NCBI RefSeq assembly: GCF_001709345.1
Contig: NZ_MDTQ01000001.1
Location: 868,001-932,000, forward strand
From: Terasakiispira papahanaumokuakeensis
GTDB taxonomy: Bacteria > Pseudomonadota > Gammaproteobacteria > Pseudomonadales > Halomonadaceae
Length of the DNA stretch: 64,000 nt
Direction of reading: 5' to 3'
Part shown: in pieces, positions 17,876-25,147 of the stretch
Numbering within the stretch: the stretch's first letter is position 1
Layout of the letters: each line of letters starts with the position of its first letter
Made by a program: the position numbers and the translations under genes
The notes under the pieces: generated by a model
The model's input: the letters and a program-made list of their open reading frames with translations, nothing else
Databases searched by the model: none
Told to the model about the DNA's origin: nothing

Positions 17876-18538
17876 TTGAGAAAGTTGATTTCGGAATCCA
17901 GAAAGCTTGAGAAGAGCGCCCGAGAGCTACGGCGCCGAAGACTTAACTGGCGCATGGTAACTAAGAATCAGATAGAAGTTTATTTCAAGGAAGTTTGCGG
18001 TGCTGCCAAGGAGTATTCTTATCCATTCTCTATGTTTTTGAGTGTTCACGACGAAACAGAAAACGAAGAAACTGTCCAGTTATCAGCAGGTATTAATAAG
18101 ACTGGTATCGTGGAGATAATCGATAAACCGGACGCCAAGGGCTGGAAAACCGAACTAGAAAAAGGGGCCGCGCTCGTTGCATCTCTTGCGAGCGATGGAA
18201 CTGTAGGATTCATAATTTATCCCTATAAATCAGAGCGATATTCGAGGAATGAAGGCAATATAATCCTTTATCACAACCTTTCACCAGATAATGTTACGAG
18301 CAAGTTAGTCAAAAGCTGTATTAGCAAATATCTTCTTTATGTGCGTAACTCAAGTATCTATGGTGTTTACAGCTCTTCTTTTTTAGATTTTATTCGGATA
18401 AATATGATGATTGCGGTAGATATAAGGAACAGAAAAAAGATATATCGAACGGCCTATGGCATGCTGGCAGAATGGTCGAAAATTATAGGTGCTGGGATAG
18501 CCGGTTATATCGTGGCAGTCCTGACACGAGTCCTATAA
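17876..18538 (+). CDS. Hypothetical protein with a C-terminal membrane anchor
   Basis: A 220-aa protein of unknown family, starting at a TTG with GGGAG 6 nt upstream. It has a basic, helical N-terminus (RKLEKSARELRRRRLNWR), a mixed soluble middle, and one probable C-terminal transmembrane segment (IIGAGIAGYIVAVLTRVL). It is AT-rich compared with the flanking genes, in keeping with acquisition. A tail-anchored sensor or effector is possible; nothing more can be said. Confidence 0.55.
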   Translation: MRKLISESRKLEKSARELRRRRLNWRMVTKNQIEVYFKEVCGAAKEYSYPFSMFLSVHDETENEETVQLSAGINKTGIVEIIDKPDAKGWKTELEKGAALVASLASDGTVGFIIYPYKSERYSRNEGNIILYHNLSPDNVTSKLVKSCISKYLLYVRNSSIYGVYSSSFLDFIRINMMIAVDIRNRKKIYRTAYGMLAEWSKIIGAGIAGYIVAVLTRVL

Positions 18539-18658
18539 CAAAAGCAGGCAAGGGACGCTCCTAGCATCTTGATCCTGCCCAGTAACAGTGGACACCTCAA
18601 GCTGGTAGGGAAGGCTGGTTGAAAACAGGCTCGTTAGTTCAAAAAAGGAGGCAAGCCC

Positions 18659-18907
18659 ATGTTAGAACTTCGACCAAACTGTGAGTGCTGTGACAAGGAT
18701 TTACCTCCGGAATCGACAGAGGCAGTCATCTGTACTTTTGAATGCACATTTTGTGCTGAGTGTGCTGAGGATGTCCTTAATTATATCTGTCCAAATTGCT
18801 CAGGGAACTTAGTGCCACGACCAATACGTCCTGTCGCTGCACTTAAAAATAACCCGGCATCTACCACCCGCGTACTAAAAAAAGGTGGGTGCGCAGCCAA
18901 TGCATAA
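18659..18907 (+). CDS. DUF1272 domain protein (small zinc-ribbon-like)
   Basis: An 82-aa protein with cysteine pairs CECCDKDLP, FCAEC and ICPNCSG, the pattern of DUF1272. It very probably binds zinc; the function is unknown. AAAAGGAGG gives a strong ribosome-binding site. The stop codon lies inside GCATAAC, the core of an attC-like site, as is common when a gene is carried as an integron cassette. Confidence 0.85.
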   Translation: MLELRPNCECCDKDLPPESTEAVICTFECTFCAECAEDVLNYICPNCSGNLVPRPIRPVAALKNNPASTTRVLKKGGCAANA

Positions 18908-18965
18908 CAAGCGCATTGAAAATCGCCCTACGGGCTGGACGTCGCTGATGCTCTGCCTTTTATGC
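18902..18965 (+). other. attC-like recombination site
   Basis: GCATAACAAG at the left and CTTTTATGC at the right are imperfect complements (GCATAA / TTATGC), with inner partners CGCAT / ATGC and a small central hairpin around GCCCTACGGGC. Size (64 bp) and layout fit an integron attC site, though the right core is TTTATGC rather than GTTATGC. The next 170 bp (18966-19132) hold no recognised gene, and a good GTTATGC core occurs at 19134-19140. Confidence 0.45.
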
Positions 18966-19155
18966 GGGTGTTCAGGCTGTAGGAAAAACTCCGGAACGAT
19001 GCTCTGATCGGTTTTGGATTCGCAGGAGGCGGTGATGGCTCAATTCAAACACTACGACCAAACGACCCGCGAGCGACATCGACTGGATGAAACATCGCGT
19101 CGATAGCCCCACGGTAAACCAATCTACAGCTTCGTTATGCGTCAAAAGGAAATTC

Positions 19156-19431
19156 ATGTCAAAAATAACATTGAAAGGCTTTATTTTAGTTCCTGAGTCG
19201 GAGCTTGAATTAGTAAAAAGTGAGTTGGTAAATCATAAACGTCTTACTCTCGAAGAAAGTGGGTGTATCACGTTTAGTGTCATTCAAAATTCGGAAAATG
19301 CTCTTCGTTTCGACGTTTACGAAGAGTTCACGGATAAAGCGTCTTTTGAACAACACCAGAAAAGAGTTAAAGCTTCCCATTGGGGCAAAGTGACAGTTAA
19401 TGTTGAACGGCACTATGAAATCTTTGAGTAA
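19156..19431 (+). CDS. Antibiotic biosynthesis monooxygenase (YgiN-like) family protein
   Basis: A 91-aa single ferredoxin-like domain (ABM family). LEESGCITFSVIQN, RFDVYEEFTDKASFEQHQ and the end VTVNVERHYEIFE fit the family of small cofactor-free monooxygenases such as YgiN. AAAAGGA lies 6 nt upstream of the ATG. The gene is bracketed by CGTTATGC (19133-19140) before and GCATAAC (19434-19440) after, the two complementary cores expected at the ends of an integron cassette. Confidence 0.8.
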   Translation: MSKITLKGFILVPESELELVKSELVNHKRLTLEESGCITFSVIQNSENALRFDVYEEFTDKASFEQHQKRVKASHWGKVTVNVERHYEIFE

Positions 19432-19433
19432 AC

Positions 19434-19480
19434 GCATAACAAGTTGTTCAAGCAGATTCGGCAAGGACGAGGTGATTGGC
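19434..19480 (+). other. Partial attC-like sequence
   Basis: GCATAACAAGTTGTTCAAGC and then AGATTCGGCAA match the left half of Vibrio-type attC sites as I remember them; the right half is not recognisable before the next gene starts at 19481. Confidence 0.4.
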
Positions 19481-19798
19481 ATGCACGAATGGGTAAACCT
19501 GACAACGCGAATCGGCGAGTCCATACAAAATCCGCAAACAGATCAACTTCGAGCAGCTCTTGATGAACTATTCGCTTCGAAGGATGAAGAGCACCCGGAT
19601 AGTTGGGTTGAGTGTGGAAGTGAACAAGGTCCGCTGTACTCTCTTACTTTCTTTTACAGTGGCCGTGGAATTTATACCCAATATTCGGATGCAGACATGA
19701 CTGAAGAGCTTGAAAACCGCGAGATAAAAGTATCTGGTCCAGCGGAGGCGCTTCAGCTTTGGGAGTACTTAATCAGCGGTCTGCATGAAAAGCTCTAA
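19481..19798 (+). CDS. Hypothetical acidic protein, possibly immunity-like
   Basis: A 105-aa acidic protein (MHEWVNLTTRIGESIQNPQT...) with a C-terminal half that includes YSLTFFYSGRGIYTQYSDAD. Its size, acidity and mixed strand-helix look recall small immunity proteins of polymorphic toxin systems, but I cannot assign a family. GAGG lies 8 nt upstream. It sits at the end of the cassette-like patch and has no visible toxin partner. Confidence 0.5.
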   Translation: MHEWVNLTTRIGESIQNPQTDQLRAALDELFASKDEEHPDSWVECGSEQGPLYSLTFFYSGRGIYTQYSDADMTEELENREIKVSGPAEALQLWEYLISGLHEKL

Positions 19799-20011
19799 CC
19801 AAGGCAGCCAAGGCGAGGGCTTTTTCGTTGCGGCTCTAAACCGGCGCTTGGGCCGGGTGTGATGAGGGGAAGCTCAAGGCTGAGTTCTGGCAGTACTTCA
19901 CTTGGGTGTGGCGGGTAGAGTCGAGTTCAGTGGCCATCTTCGTTGTTTACCATTTCGGTCTTTCCGTCTTGGCATCGGCCGGTCGCTCATTGGTCACATT
20001 GTGTGAGGTCT

Positions 20012-20341
20012 TTATCCCCCAAGTTTTGCTGCGAGGTTGTGTAGCGGCGAGTATGCGATCAACAGCGCGACACAAAGGACTACAAGGAGTGTGCCTGATC
20101 GCTTGCTTTGTCCTGATCCTTTGATGAATAGCCCGATGGCAAGGATTATTGAAAGGGCGATGAGTACAAGAAAGAGGCTACCTAGCCCGAGTTCGATGAT
20201 GTCGGCGATACCGTAGGCGGTATTGGGTTCAAGATAGATCCCCGCATAAAGATAGGCCCGAAAGTAAAGCATGAACGTAAACCATGACAGTGTCAGGGCA
20301 CCGATCCCGATACTGGCTTTTGTGCCTTTGCTGAGTGTCAT
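20012..20341 (-). CDS. Small hypothetical membrane protein
   Basis: A 109-aa protein with three predicted transmembrane segments (about residues 9-30, 45-70 and 83-100). GGGAGC lies 9 nt upstream of the start, inside the first unit of a five-copy 15-bp repeat. I do not recognise the family. Confidence 0.5.
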   Translation of the reverse strand: MTLSKGTKASIGIGALTLSWFTFMLYFRAYLYAGIYLEPNTAYGIADIIELGLGSLFLVLIALSIILAIGLFIKGSGQSKRSGTLLVVLCVALLIAYSPLHNLAAKLGG

Positions 20342-20354
20342 CGTGGTTTAGCTC

Positions 20355-20425
20355 CCAATGTTTTTACTCTCAATGCTTTTACCCCCCATGCTTTTACTTT
20401 CCATGCTTTTGCTCTCCATTCTTTT
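20355..20425. repeat. Five degenerate 15-bp tandem repeats
   Basis: Units of the form CCATGCTTTTACT(C/T)T recur with their ATG at 20358, 20373, 20388 and 20403 and an ATT at 20418, exactly 15 bp apart. They lie directly upstream of the minus-strand membrane protein and contain its ribosome-binding site. Confidence 0.85.
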
Positions 20426-20593
20426 TTGCTGTGATCAGGCCAAGGGCTCTCGGGCTGTTCTGGAAGGTAGTGTGGTGTGCATCCACATTGGCGGTCATTA
20501 TCCTCGTCGTCCAGAGTCTAGGTGTCGGCTCGGTTAATCGTATGTGTGTTGGCCTCGATCTTGGCGTGGTTTGCCCTAAGTTTCCAGTGGTCG

Positions 20594-21283
20594 TTAAGCC
20601 GTTGCCTGCAGTGTCAGGAGGCCGAGTGCGATGAGTGCGGTGCCGACGAGTCGGTCCACCCAGGGCATGATGTGGGTCAGTCGTTGGCGGATGGGTCGGC
20701 TGTTCAGTAAGCGGCTGACGAGGCTGAACCAGAGGCCATGGACTAAGGCGATCCAGAGGCCGTAGCCGATCTGGAGGGGGAGGGGCGTCTGGGGTGAGAT
20801 GACTTGGCTGAACAAGGCCACGATGAATAAGAGGGTTTTCGGGTTGAGTAGGTTACAGAGAAAGCCTTGTGTCCAGGGCGCTTGCCATCGTTGGCGCCAT
20901 TTTGAGGGGCTTTGGGGTGCTGTGGTCGCGGTTGTTATGGAGGCGGTTGTGAGGGCGCTGGTTGCGGGGGTCGGTTGTGCCCGTGCCCGATGTTTCAATG
21001 TAACGCTGAGCCAACTGGTGAGGCCTAGGTAGATTAAATAAGCAGCGCCCAAGTAGCGAATCAGGGTGATGCCGGTGTCGCTGTGTTGCAGGATTAATCC
21101 CAGCCCGAGCAGTGTGTAGGTCACATGAATACAGATGGCGCTGGCGATGCCCCAGGCGGCTTGGGTGGCGGCGCGATGGCCGTGGTTGAGGGCGATTCGG
21201 GTGATTAAGGCAAAGTCTGGGCCTGGGCTGATGGTGGCGAGCAAGGTGATGGTGGCCACTGCGATGATTTCGGTGGTGGGCAT
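20594..21283 (-). CDS. LysE/RhtB family amino acid exporter
   Basis: A 229-aa inner-membrane exporter with about six helices. The start MPTTEIIAVATITLLATISP then GPDF is the LysE-family signature, and LNPKTLLFIVALFSQV lies after the cytoplasmic loop. That loop (about residues 100-130) is unusually long and rich in Ala and Thr. Members export amino acids or analogues such as homoserine, threonine or leucine. It is divergent from a LysR gene that probably regulates it. Confidence 0.88.
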   Translation of the reverse strand: MPTTEIIAVATITLLATISPGPDFALITRIALNHGHRAATQAAWGIASAICIHVTYTLLGLGLILQHSDTGITLIRYLGAAYLIYLGLTSWLSVTLKHRARAQPTPATSALTTASITTATTAPQSPSKWRQRWQAPWTQGFLCNLLNPKTLLFIVALFSQVISPQTPLPLQIGYGLWIALVHGLWFSLVSRLLNSRPIRQRLTHIMPWVDRLVGTALIALGLLTLQATA

Positions 21284-21377
21284 TGGGCGTCCTGTCGTAT
21301 GAAGTTAATGCCGTTATTCTGCGGTGTGTCTGATGGATAAAAAATTGAAAAAGAATCAGGCTAACTGTGCATAATAC

Positions 21378-21396
21378 TCACAGTTTGAGGCTGTGA
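21378..21396. promoter_or_regulatory. Inverted repeat in the LysE/LysR divergent promoter
   Basis: TCACAG-N7-CTGTGA is a perfect 6-bp inverted repeat beside CATAAT (21370-21375), a possible -10 box for the LysR gene. It is a candidate operator for that regulator. Confidence 0.4.
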
Positions 21397-21461
21397 TCGT
21401 CGATGGGGTGGGCCCAAGGCGGACGGGGTGAGTGTGAGTTGATGAGTGAGATGGATGCGTG

Positions 21462-22370
21462 ATGACGGACGATCCTTATTTGAAATTGCGGCCGCTGTTG
21501 TCGGCTTTACCGGTGTTTCGAGCGGTGGCGCGCCAGGGCAATTTCACCCGTGCGGCGAGTGTGCTGCATCTGACGCATGGCGCGGTGAGTCGAGCCATCG
21601 CTCAGTTGGAAGCGCGGTTAGGGGTGACGTTATGCGTTCGCCATGCGCGCCATGTGACGCTGACGCCTGAGGGTGAGCGGTTGTTAAGCACGACCGAGCT
21701 GATGCTGGATGAGCTCAGTGATGCGGTTGAGGCGATTCAGCCGACCGGGGGGGCGTCGTCATTACGGGTCTCCTGTGAGCCGACGTTAGCGATGCGTTGG
21801 TTGATGCCGCGTTTGGGGGAGTGGCAAGGGTATCATCCGCACCCGGCGGTGGTGTTGCACACGGCGGGAGGGCCGGTCGATTTTGCTTCGCGCCAATATG
21901 ATATGGCGATTCGACGGTTAGATTTCCCCTTGCCTCGGGATGTGATGGTGGTGCCTTTGTGCCCGGAATGGGCAGGCCCGGTTTGTGCGCCGGATTATTG
22001 GCAGTCGGTGGGTCAGCGGTTGGATCAAGCCTGTTGGTTGCATAGTCAAACGCGGCCTTCGGCCTGGGCGGATTGGTGCCAGGGGGAGGGGCAGCCGGAG
22101 GTGGCGGGGCAGCATCAGTCTTTGGCGCATTTTTATTTTGTTTTGCAGGCGGCGTTAGATCGTTTGGGGGTTGCGATCGGCTCTTGGCCTTTGGTTATCG
22201 ATGATCTACAGGCGGGGCGCTTATGTGCGCCTTTTGGGTTCGCGCCGACGCAGGTGGATTATGGGGTGATCTTGCCGGAAGCGGTTTATCAGCGTGATGA
22301 AGTGCAGTCTTTTCTTGCTCAACTACAGCGCTGGGCCAGTGTGTTGGCCCTGCCTCGAGGCGAGCGGTGA
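21462..22370 (+). CDS. LysR-type regulator, GcvA-like subgroup
   Basis: A 302-aa LysR regulator starting at the ATG at 21462 (a GTG lies just before it). The helix-turn-helix is in ALPVFRAVARQGNFTRAASV, then LTHGAVSRAIAQLEARLG. The effector domain has SLRVSCEPTLAMRWLMPRLG, characteristic of the GcvA/AmpR-like subgroup. It is divergent from the LysE-type exporter with an inverted repeat between them, so control of amino acid export is likely. Confidence 0.88.
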   Translation: MTDDPYLKLRPLLSALPVFRAVARQGNFTRAASVLHLTHGAVSRAIAQLEARLGVTLCVRHARHVTLTPEGERLLSTTELMLDELSDAVEAIQPTGGASSLRVSCEPTLAMRWLMPRLGEWQGYHPHPAVVLHTAGGPVDFASRQYDMAIRRLDFPLPRDVMVVPLCPEWAGPVCAPDYWQSVGQRLDQACWLHSQTRPSAWADWCQGEGQPEVAGQHQSLAHFYFVLQAALDRLGVAIGSWPLVIDDLQAGRLCAPFGFAPTQVDYGVILPEAVYQRDEVQSFLAQLQRWASVLALPRGER

Positions 22371-22372
22371 GG

Positions 22373-22933
22373 CTAGGGGCGACGGCATTGAATCATGCTG
22401 TGGGGTTTGGGGGTGCGTAATACCAGTGTTTCGGCATCCAGGCGGATGACGTCATAGCGGTTGAAGCTGGAAGAGGCTTGTTCCCGGTTGGGGTCAAATT
22501 GACCGTTTTGGGCGAGCTGTCGAGCGGCCGGGTTACTGGGCTCAAAATGTTGCTGGGCGTCTTCTTGCAGTTCATGCCCTTGTAGGGCCCAACGGCCATG
22601 CGCGCTGATATCGTAGGTCAGTCGCTGCTGGGGAAGGGCAATGGTCAAGGTGCCGCGTGTTTGATATTGATGGTTCTCACGATAATGGGTATTAAAGCGA
22701 GTGGATAACCGGCCACCATCGGGTATGGCGCGAGATTGATGGCATTGCCAGTGGCCTTCAAGGTTGTGCTGGCGAGTGGCTTGTTCGGTAGGCGTGATGG
22801 GGCGTCGGCGCTCTGCTTGGGCGTTGGCTTCAGTGCTGTACAGTGACCCGAGCCATAAGACGCTTAGGAAGGCGCCTGCGATGATCCGTGAACGCCATTG
22901 CTGCTGGGAAGTTGTCGTTTGATCAAGTGCCAC
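22373..22933 (-). CDS. Hypothetical exported protein
   Basis: A 186-aa protein with a predicted signal peptide (IIAGAFLSVLWLGSLYS, then cleavage after ANAQA). The mature part is strand-rich and hydrophilic, with a central block GTLTIALPQQRLTYDISAHG and an end VIRLDAETLVLRTPKPH that recall small lipocalin-like folds; no family is assigned. I place the start at a GTG (22933) with AGAGG 8 nt upstream, because the longer frame to 22987 begins inside the terminator of rnb. Confidence 0.55.
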   Translation of the reverse strand: MALDQTTTSQQQWRSRIIAGAFLSVLWLGSLYSTEANAQAERRRPITPTEQATRQHNLEGHWQCHQSRAIPDGGRLSTRFNTHYRENHQYQTRGTLTIALPQQRLTYDISAHGRWALQGHELQEDAQQHFEPSNPAARQLAQNGQFDPNREQASSSFNRYDVIRLDAETLVLRTPKPHSMIQCRRP

Positions 22934-22977
22934 TGAGATGGCCTCTGCTGTTGTGGTTGACCTCAGCGATCGAACAA

Positions 22978-22999
22978 AAGGGGGCACTCAGGCCCCCTT
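22978..22999 (-). terminator. Rho-independent terminator of rnb
   Basis: AAGGGGGC / GCCCCCTT with a 6-nt loop, a perfect 8-bp stem. Read on the minus strand, a short T-run follows, 35 bp past the rnb stop. Confidence 0.75.
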
Positions 23000-23033
23000 G
23001 TCGATCTGCTGATGGCGTATATTGACCCGACGG

Positions 23034-24995
23034 TTAACTGACGGGGCGGCCAATCAGGGAGCGTTTATCTTCGTTGACTTCGGTGAGCTCGATCTGAATC
23101 TGATCGGCCAGACGATATTTCACTTCACCTTGGATCAATACACGCCCTGTTTCCTGATCACACTGTAGCTCATCCCGCGTGGCATGAATTTCTGGCCCTG
23201 GGATAAAGACAGTGGCGCCGTTGTCGACCAGCTGAACACGCATGCCCCCTCGGTTGATGGCGACAATCTGGCCCATAAAGCGTTGGCCTTCTTGAGGCTT
23301 CAGGTAGCGTGCATAGAGCCAGTCTTTGACGTCACGCTCGGCGCGGCGGTTAGAGATACGGCCTTCAGACAATGACTCAGTCAGTGTCTCATCAACGGCG
23401 GGCTTGTCGCTCTCGCTGAGTACCGCTTTGATCAGGCGGTGGTTGACCAGATCGCCATATTTGCGGATCGGTGAGGTCCAGGTGGCATAGCCTTCAAAGC
23501 CCAGGCCAAAGTGGGGCGCTAGTGTTGGCGATAAGCCTGCAGGCCCTTGGAAACGACGGAAGCGCGCTTCTAGCCAATCGCCATCCGGGTGAGCTTCGAG
23601 GGCATTGCGGGCATCGCGGAAGCCCGTTAATGAGGCCAGTTGTTCGGCATCATGGGTTAAGCCTTCGGCTTTGAGCATCTCAACTGCGGCCTCCAGTTTT
23701 TCCGGGGCGATGCCGTTATGGGTGCTGAAAACCCCTTGGCCCGCATGGCGGGCGAGGAAGTCGGCTGCGGCGACGTTGGCCAGCAGCATAGATTCTTCGA
23801 CCATGCGATTGGCTAGGCGACGCTCTTCAATTTCAATGCCGATGACCTTGTGATCATCATCCAGTTTGAAGCGATAGTCTGGGCGATCTTTGAACACTAA
23901 GGTGTGGGTCTGACGCCAGCTTAAACGCTGCTGCATCATGTCGGACAAGGCTTTGAGCTGAGTTGCCATGATCTCATTCGGTGCCCAACCGTTGGCTTTG
24001 TCTTCCAACCAATCCGACACGTCATCATAGTTCAGGCGGGCCTGAGAGCAGATCCAGGCCGATTGGAATGTGGGATCCGCTTCCAGTGCGCCTTCAGCAT
24101 TGACGTTTAAGGTGCACACCAATGCCGGGCGTTTTTCATCCTGTTTCAATGAGCATAAGTCATCGGACAGGGTGACTGGCAGCATAGTGATGTCACGTGC
24201 GGGCAAATAAAGGGTGAAAGCGCGCGCTTTGGCTTCAAGATCGGCTTCACTACCTGGCATCACATAAGCAGAAGGATCGGCAATGGCAACGGTGAGTGTC
24301 CAGCCGCCTTCTGGGCGCGCTTCGATGGAAAGCGCATCATCCATATCCCGCGTGCTGGGGTTATCGATGGTGAAGAAGGGAATATGGGTGAGGTCTTGGC
24401 GTTCAAGCCCGGCGGGATCTTGCAGTTGCCAATCGGCTTCGATTTCAGGCTGTGCTTCAGGCAGGTCATGGCGTGCCAGTACCACACTCCAAGGCGCTTT
24501 ATGGTCGTCATTGCGCGCAATCAGACGCGTGACTTCAATAAAAAAGCCCTTGTCGTTGGGCCGTAGCGGATGGCGAAGCAACTTGGCGACCACCCAATCA
24601 CCTTCATTGAAGGTTTCAGACTCCACTGCACGCGCTTGACGAGCTTTGAGAGCCTGGTTGATCTGGGGGTGATCCGGTGTTACGGCCAGACGGCCATTTT
24701 GCAGGGTGACCCGACCAATAAAGCGATCCAAAGAGGCTTCGACCAGGGTTTCGGGCTCGGCCTGCTCGCGTTTTTCACCACTTTGCGGATGGGTTTCTTC
24801 ATGCAGCGCGGCTTCAACACGGTCACCGTGAAGAACCTGCTTCATGGCAGGTGGGGGGACAAAATAGCTGTTGCCGTCGTCCGTTTCAAGAAAGCCAAAG
24901 CTTTTGCTGGTGGCGCGAATCACACCTTCCACACGTGGAGTCTTGGCGCGAATATTCTGTTTCAGCTGCGAAAGCAGCGCATTATTCTGAAGCAT
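23034..24995 (-). CDS. rnb: Exoribonuclease II
   Basis: A 653-aa processive 3'-5' RNase that degrades unstructured RNA. Domains in order: two cold-shock-like domains (about 20-170), the RNB catalytic domain (about 190-540; FFTIDNPSTRDMDDALSIEA holds the Mg-binding aspartates) and an S1 domain (about 560-645). The N-terminus MLQNNALLSQLKQNIRAKTP, then RVEGVIRATSKSFGFLE, and the length (E. coli Rnb 644 aa) support RNase II over the longer RNase R. Confidence 0.93.
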   Translation of the reverse strand: MLQNNALLSQLKQNIRAKTPRVEGVIRATSKSFGFLETDDGNSYFVPPPAMKQVLHGDRVEAALHEETHPQSGEKREQAEPETLVEASLDRFIGRVTLQNGRLAVTPDHPQINQALKARQARAVESETFNEGDWVVAKLLRHPLRPNDKGFFIEVTRLIARNDDHKAPWSVVLARHDLPEAQPEIEADWQLQDPAGLERQDLTHIPFFTIDNPSTRDMDDALSIEARPEGGWTLTVAIADPSAYVMPGSEADLEAKARAFTLYLPARDITMLPVTLSDDLCSLKQDEKRPALVCTLNVNAEGALEADPTFQSAWICSQARLNYDDVSDWLEDKANGWAPNEIMATQLKALSDMMQQRLSWRQTHTLVFKDRPDYRFKLDDDHKVIGIEIEERRLANRMVEESMLLANVAAADFLARHAGQGVFSTHNGIAPEKLEAAVEMLKAEGLTHDAEQLASLTGFRDARNALEAHPDGDWLEARFRRFQGPAGLSPTLAPHFGLGFEGYATWTSPIRKYGDLVNHRLIKAVLSESDKPAVDETLTESLSEGRISNRRAERDVKDWLYARYLKPQEGQRFMGQIVAINRGGMRVQLVDNGATVFIPGPEIHATRDELQCDQETGRVLIQGEVKYRLADQIQIELTEVNEDKRSLIGRPVS

Positions 24996-25147
24996 CGTGC
25001 AGACCGGACCTGAGTCAAATGGAGCGGATCACTATAAAGGCTGGCGCTCGGGAAACCAAGCACGATCCCGGTGAGATCGCAATAAATCCGCATCCGTGGC
25101 CAATTGGAGCAGAAGGTATTGCAGTGCTGGTGAATCGTGCTGGTGAA

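Noticed and set aside
18580-18610. CAGTAACAGTGGACACC, resembling an IS3-type terminal repeat
   Set aside because: No second end, no transposase and no target duplication were found nearby.
18966-19132. Short frame at 19035 starting MAQFKHYDQTTRERHRLDE
   Set aside because: It stops after about 23 codons. It might be a transposase remnant but I could not match it to a known insertion sequence.
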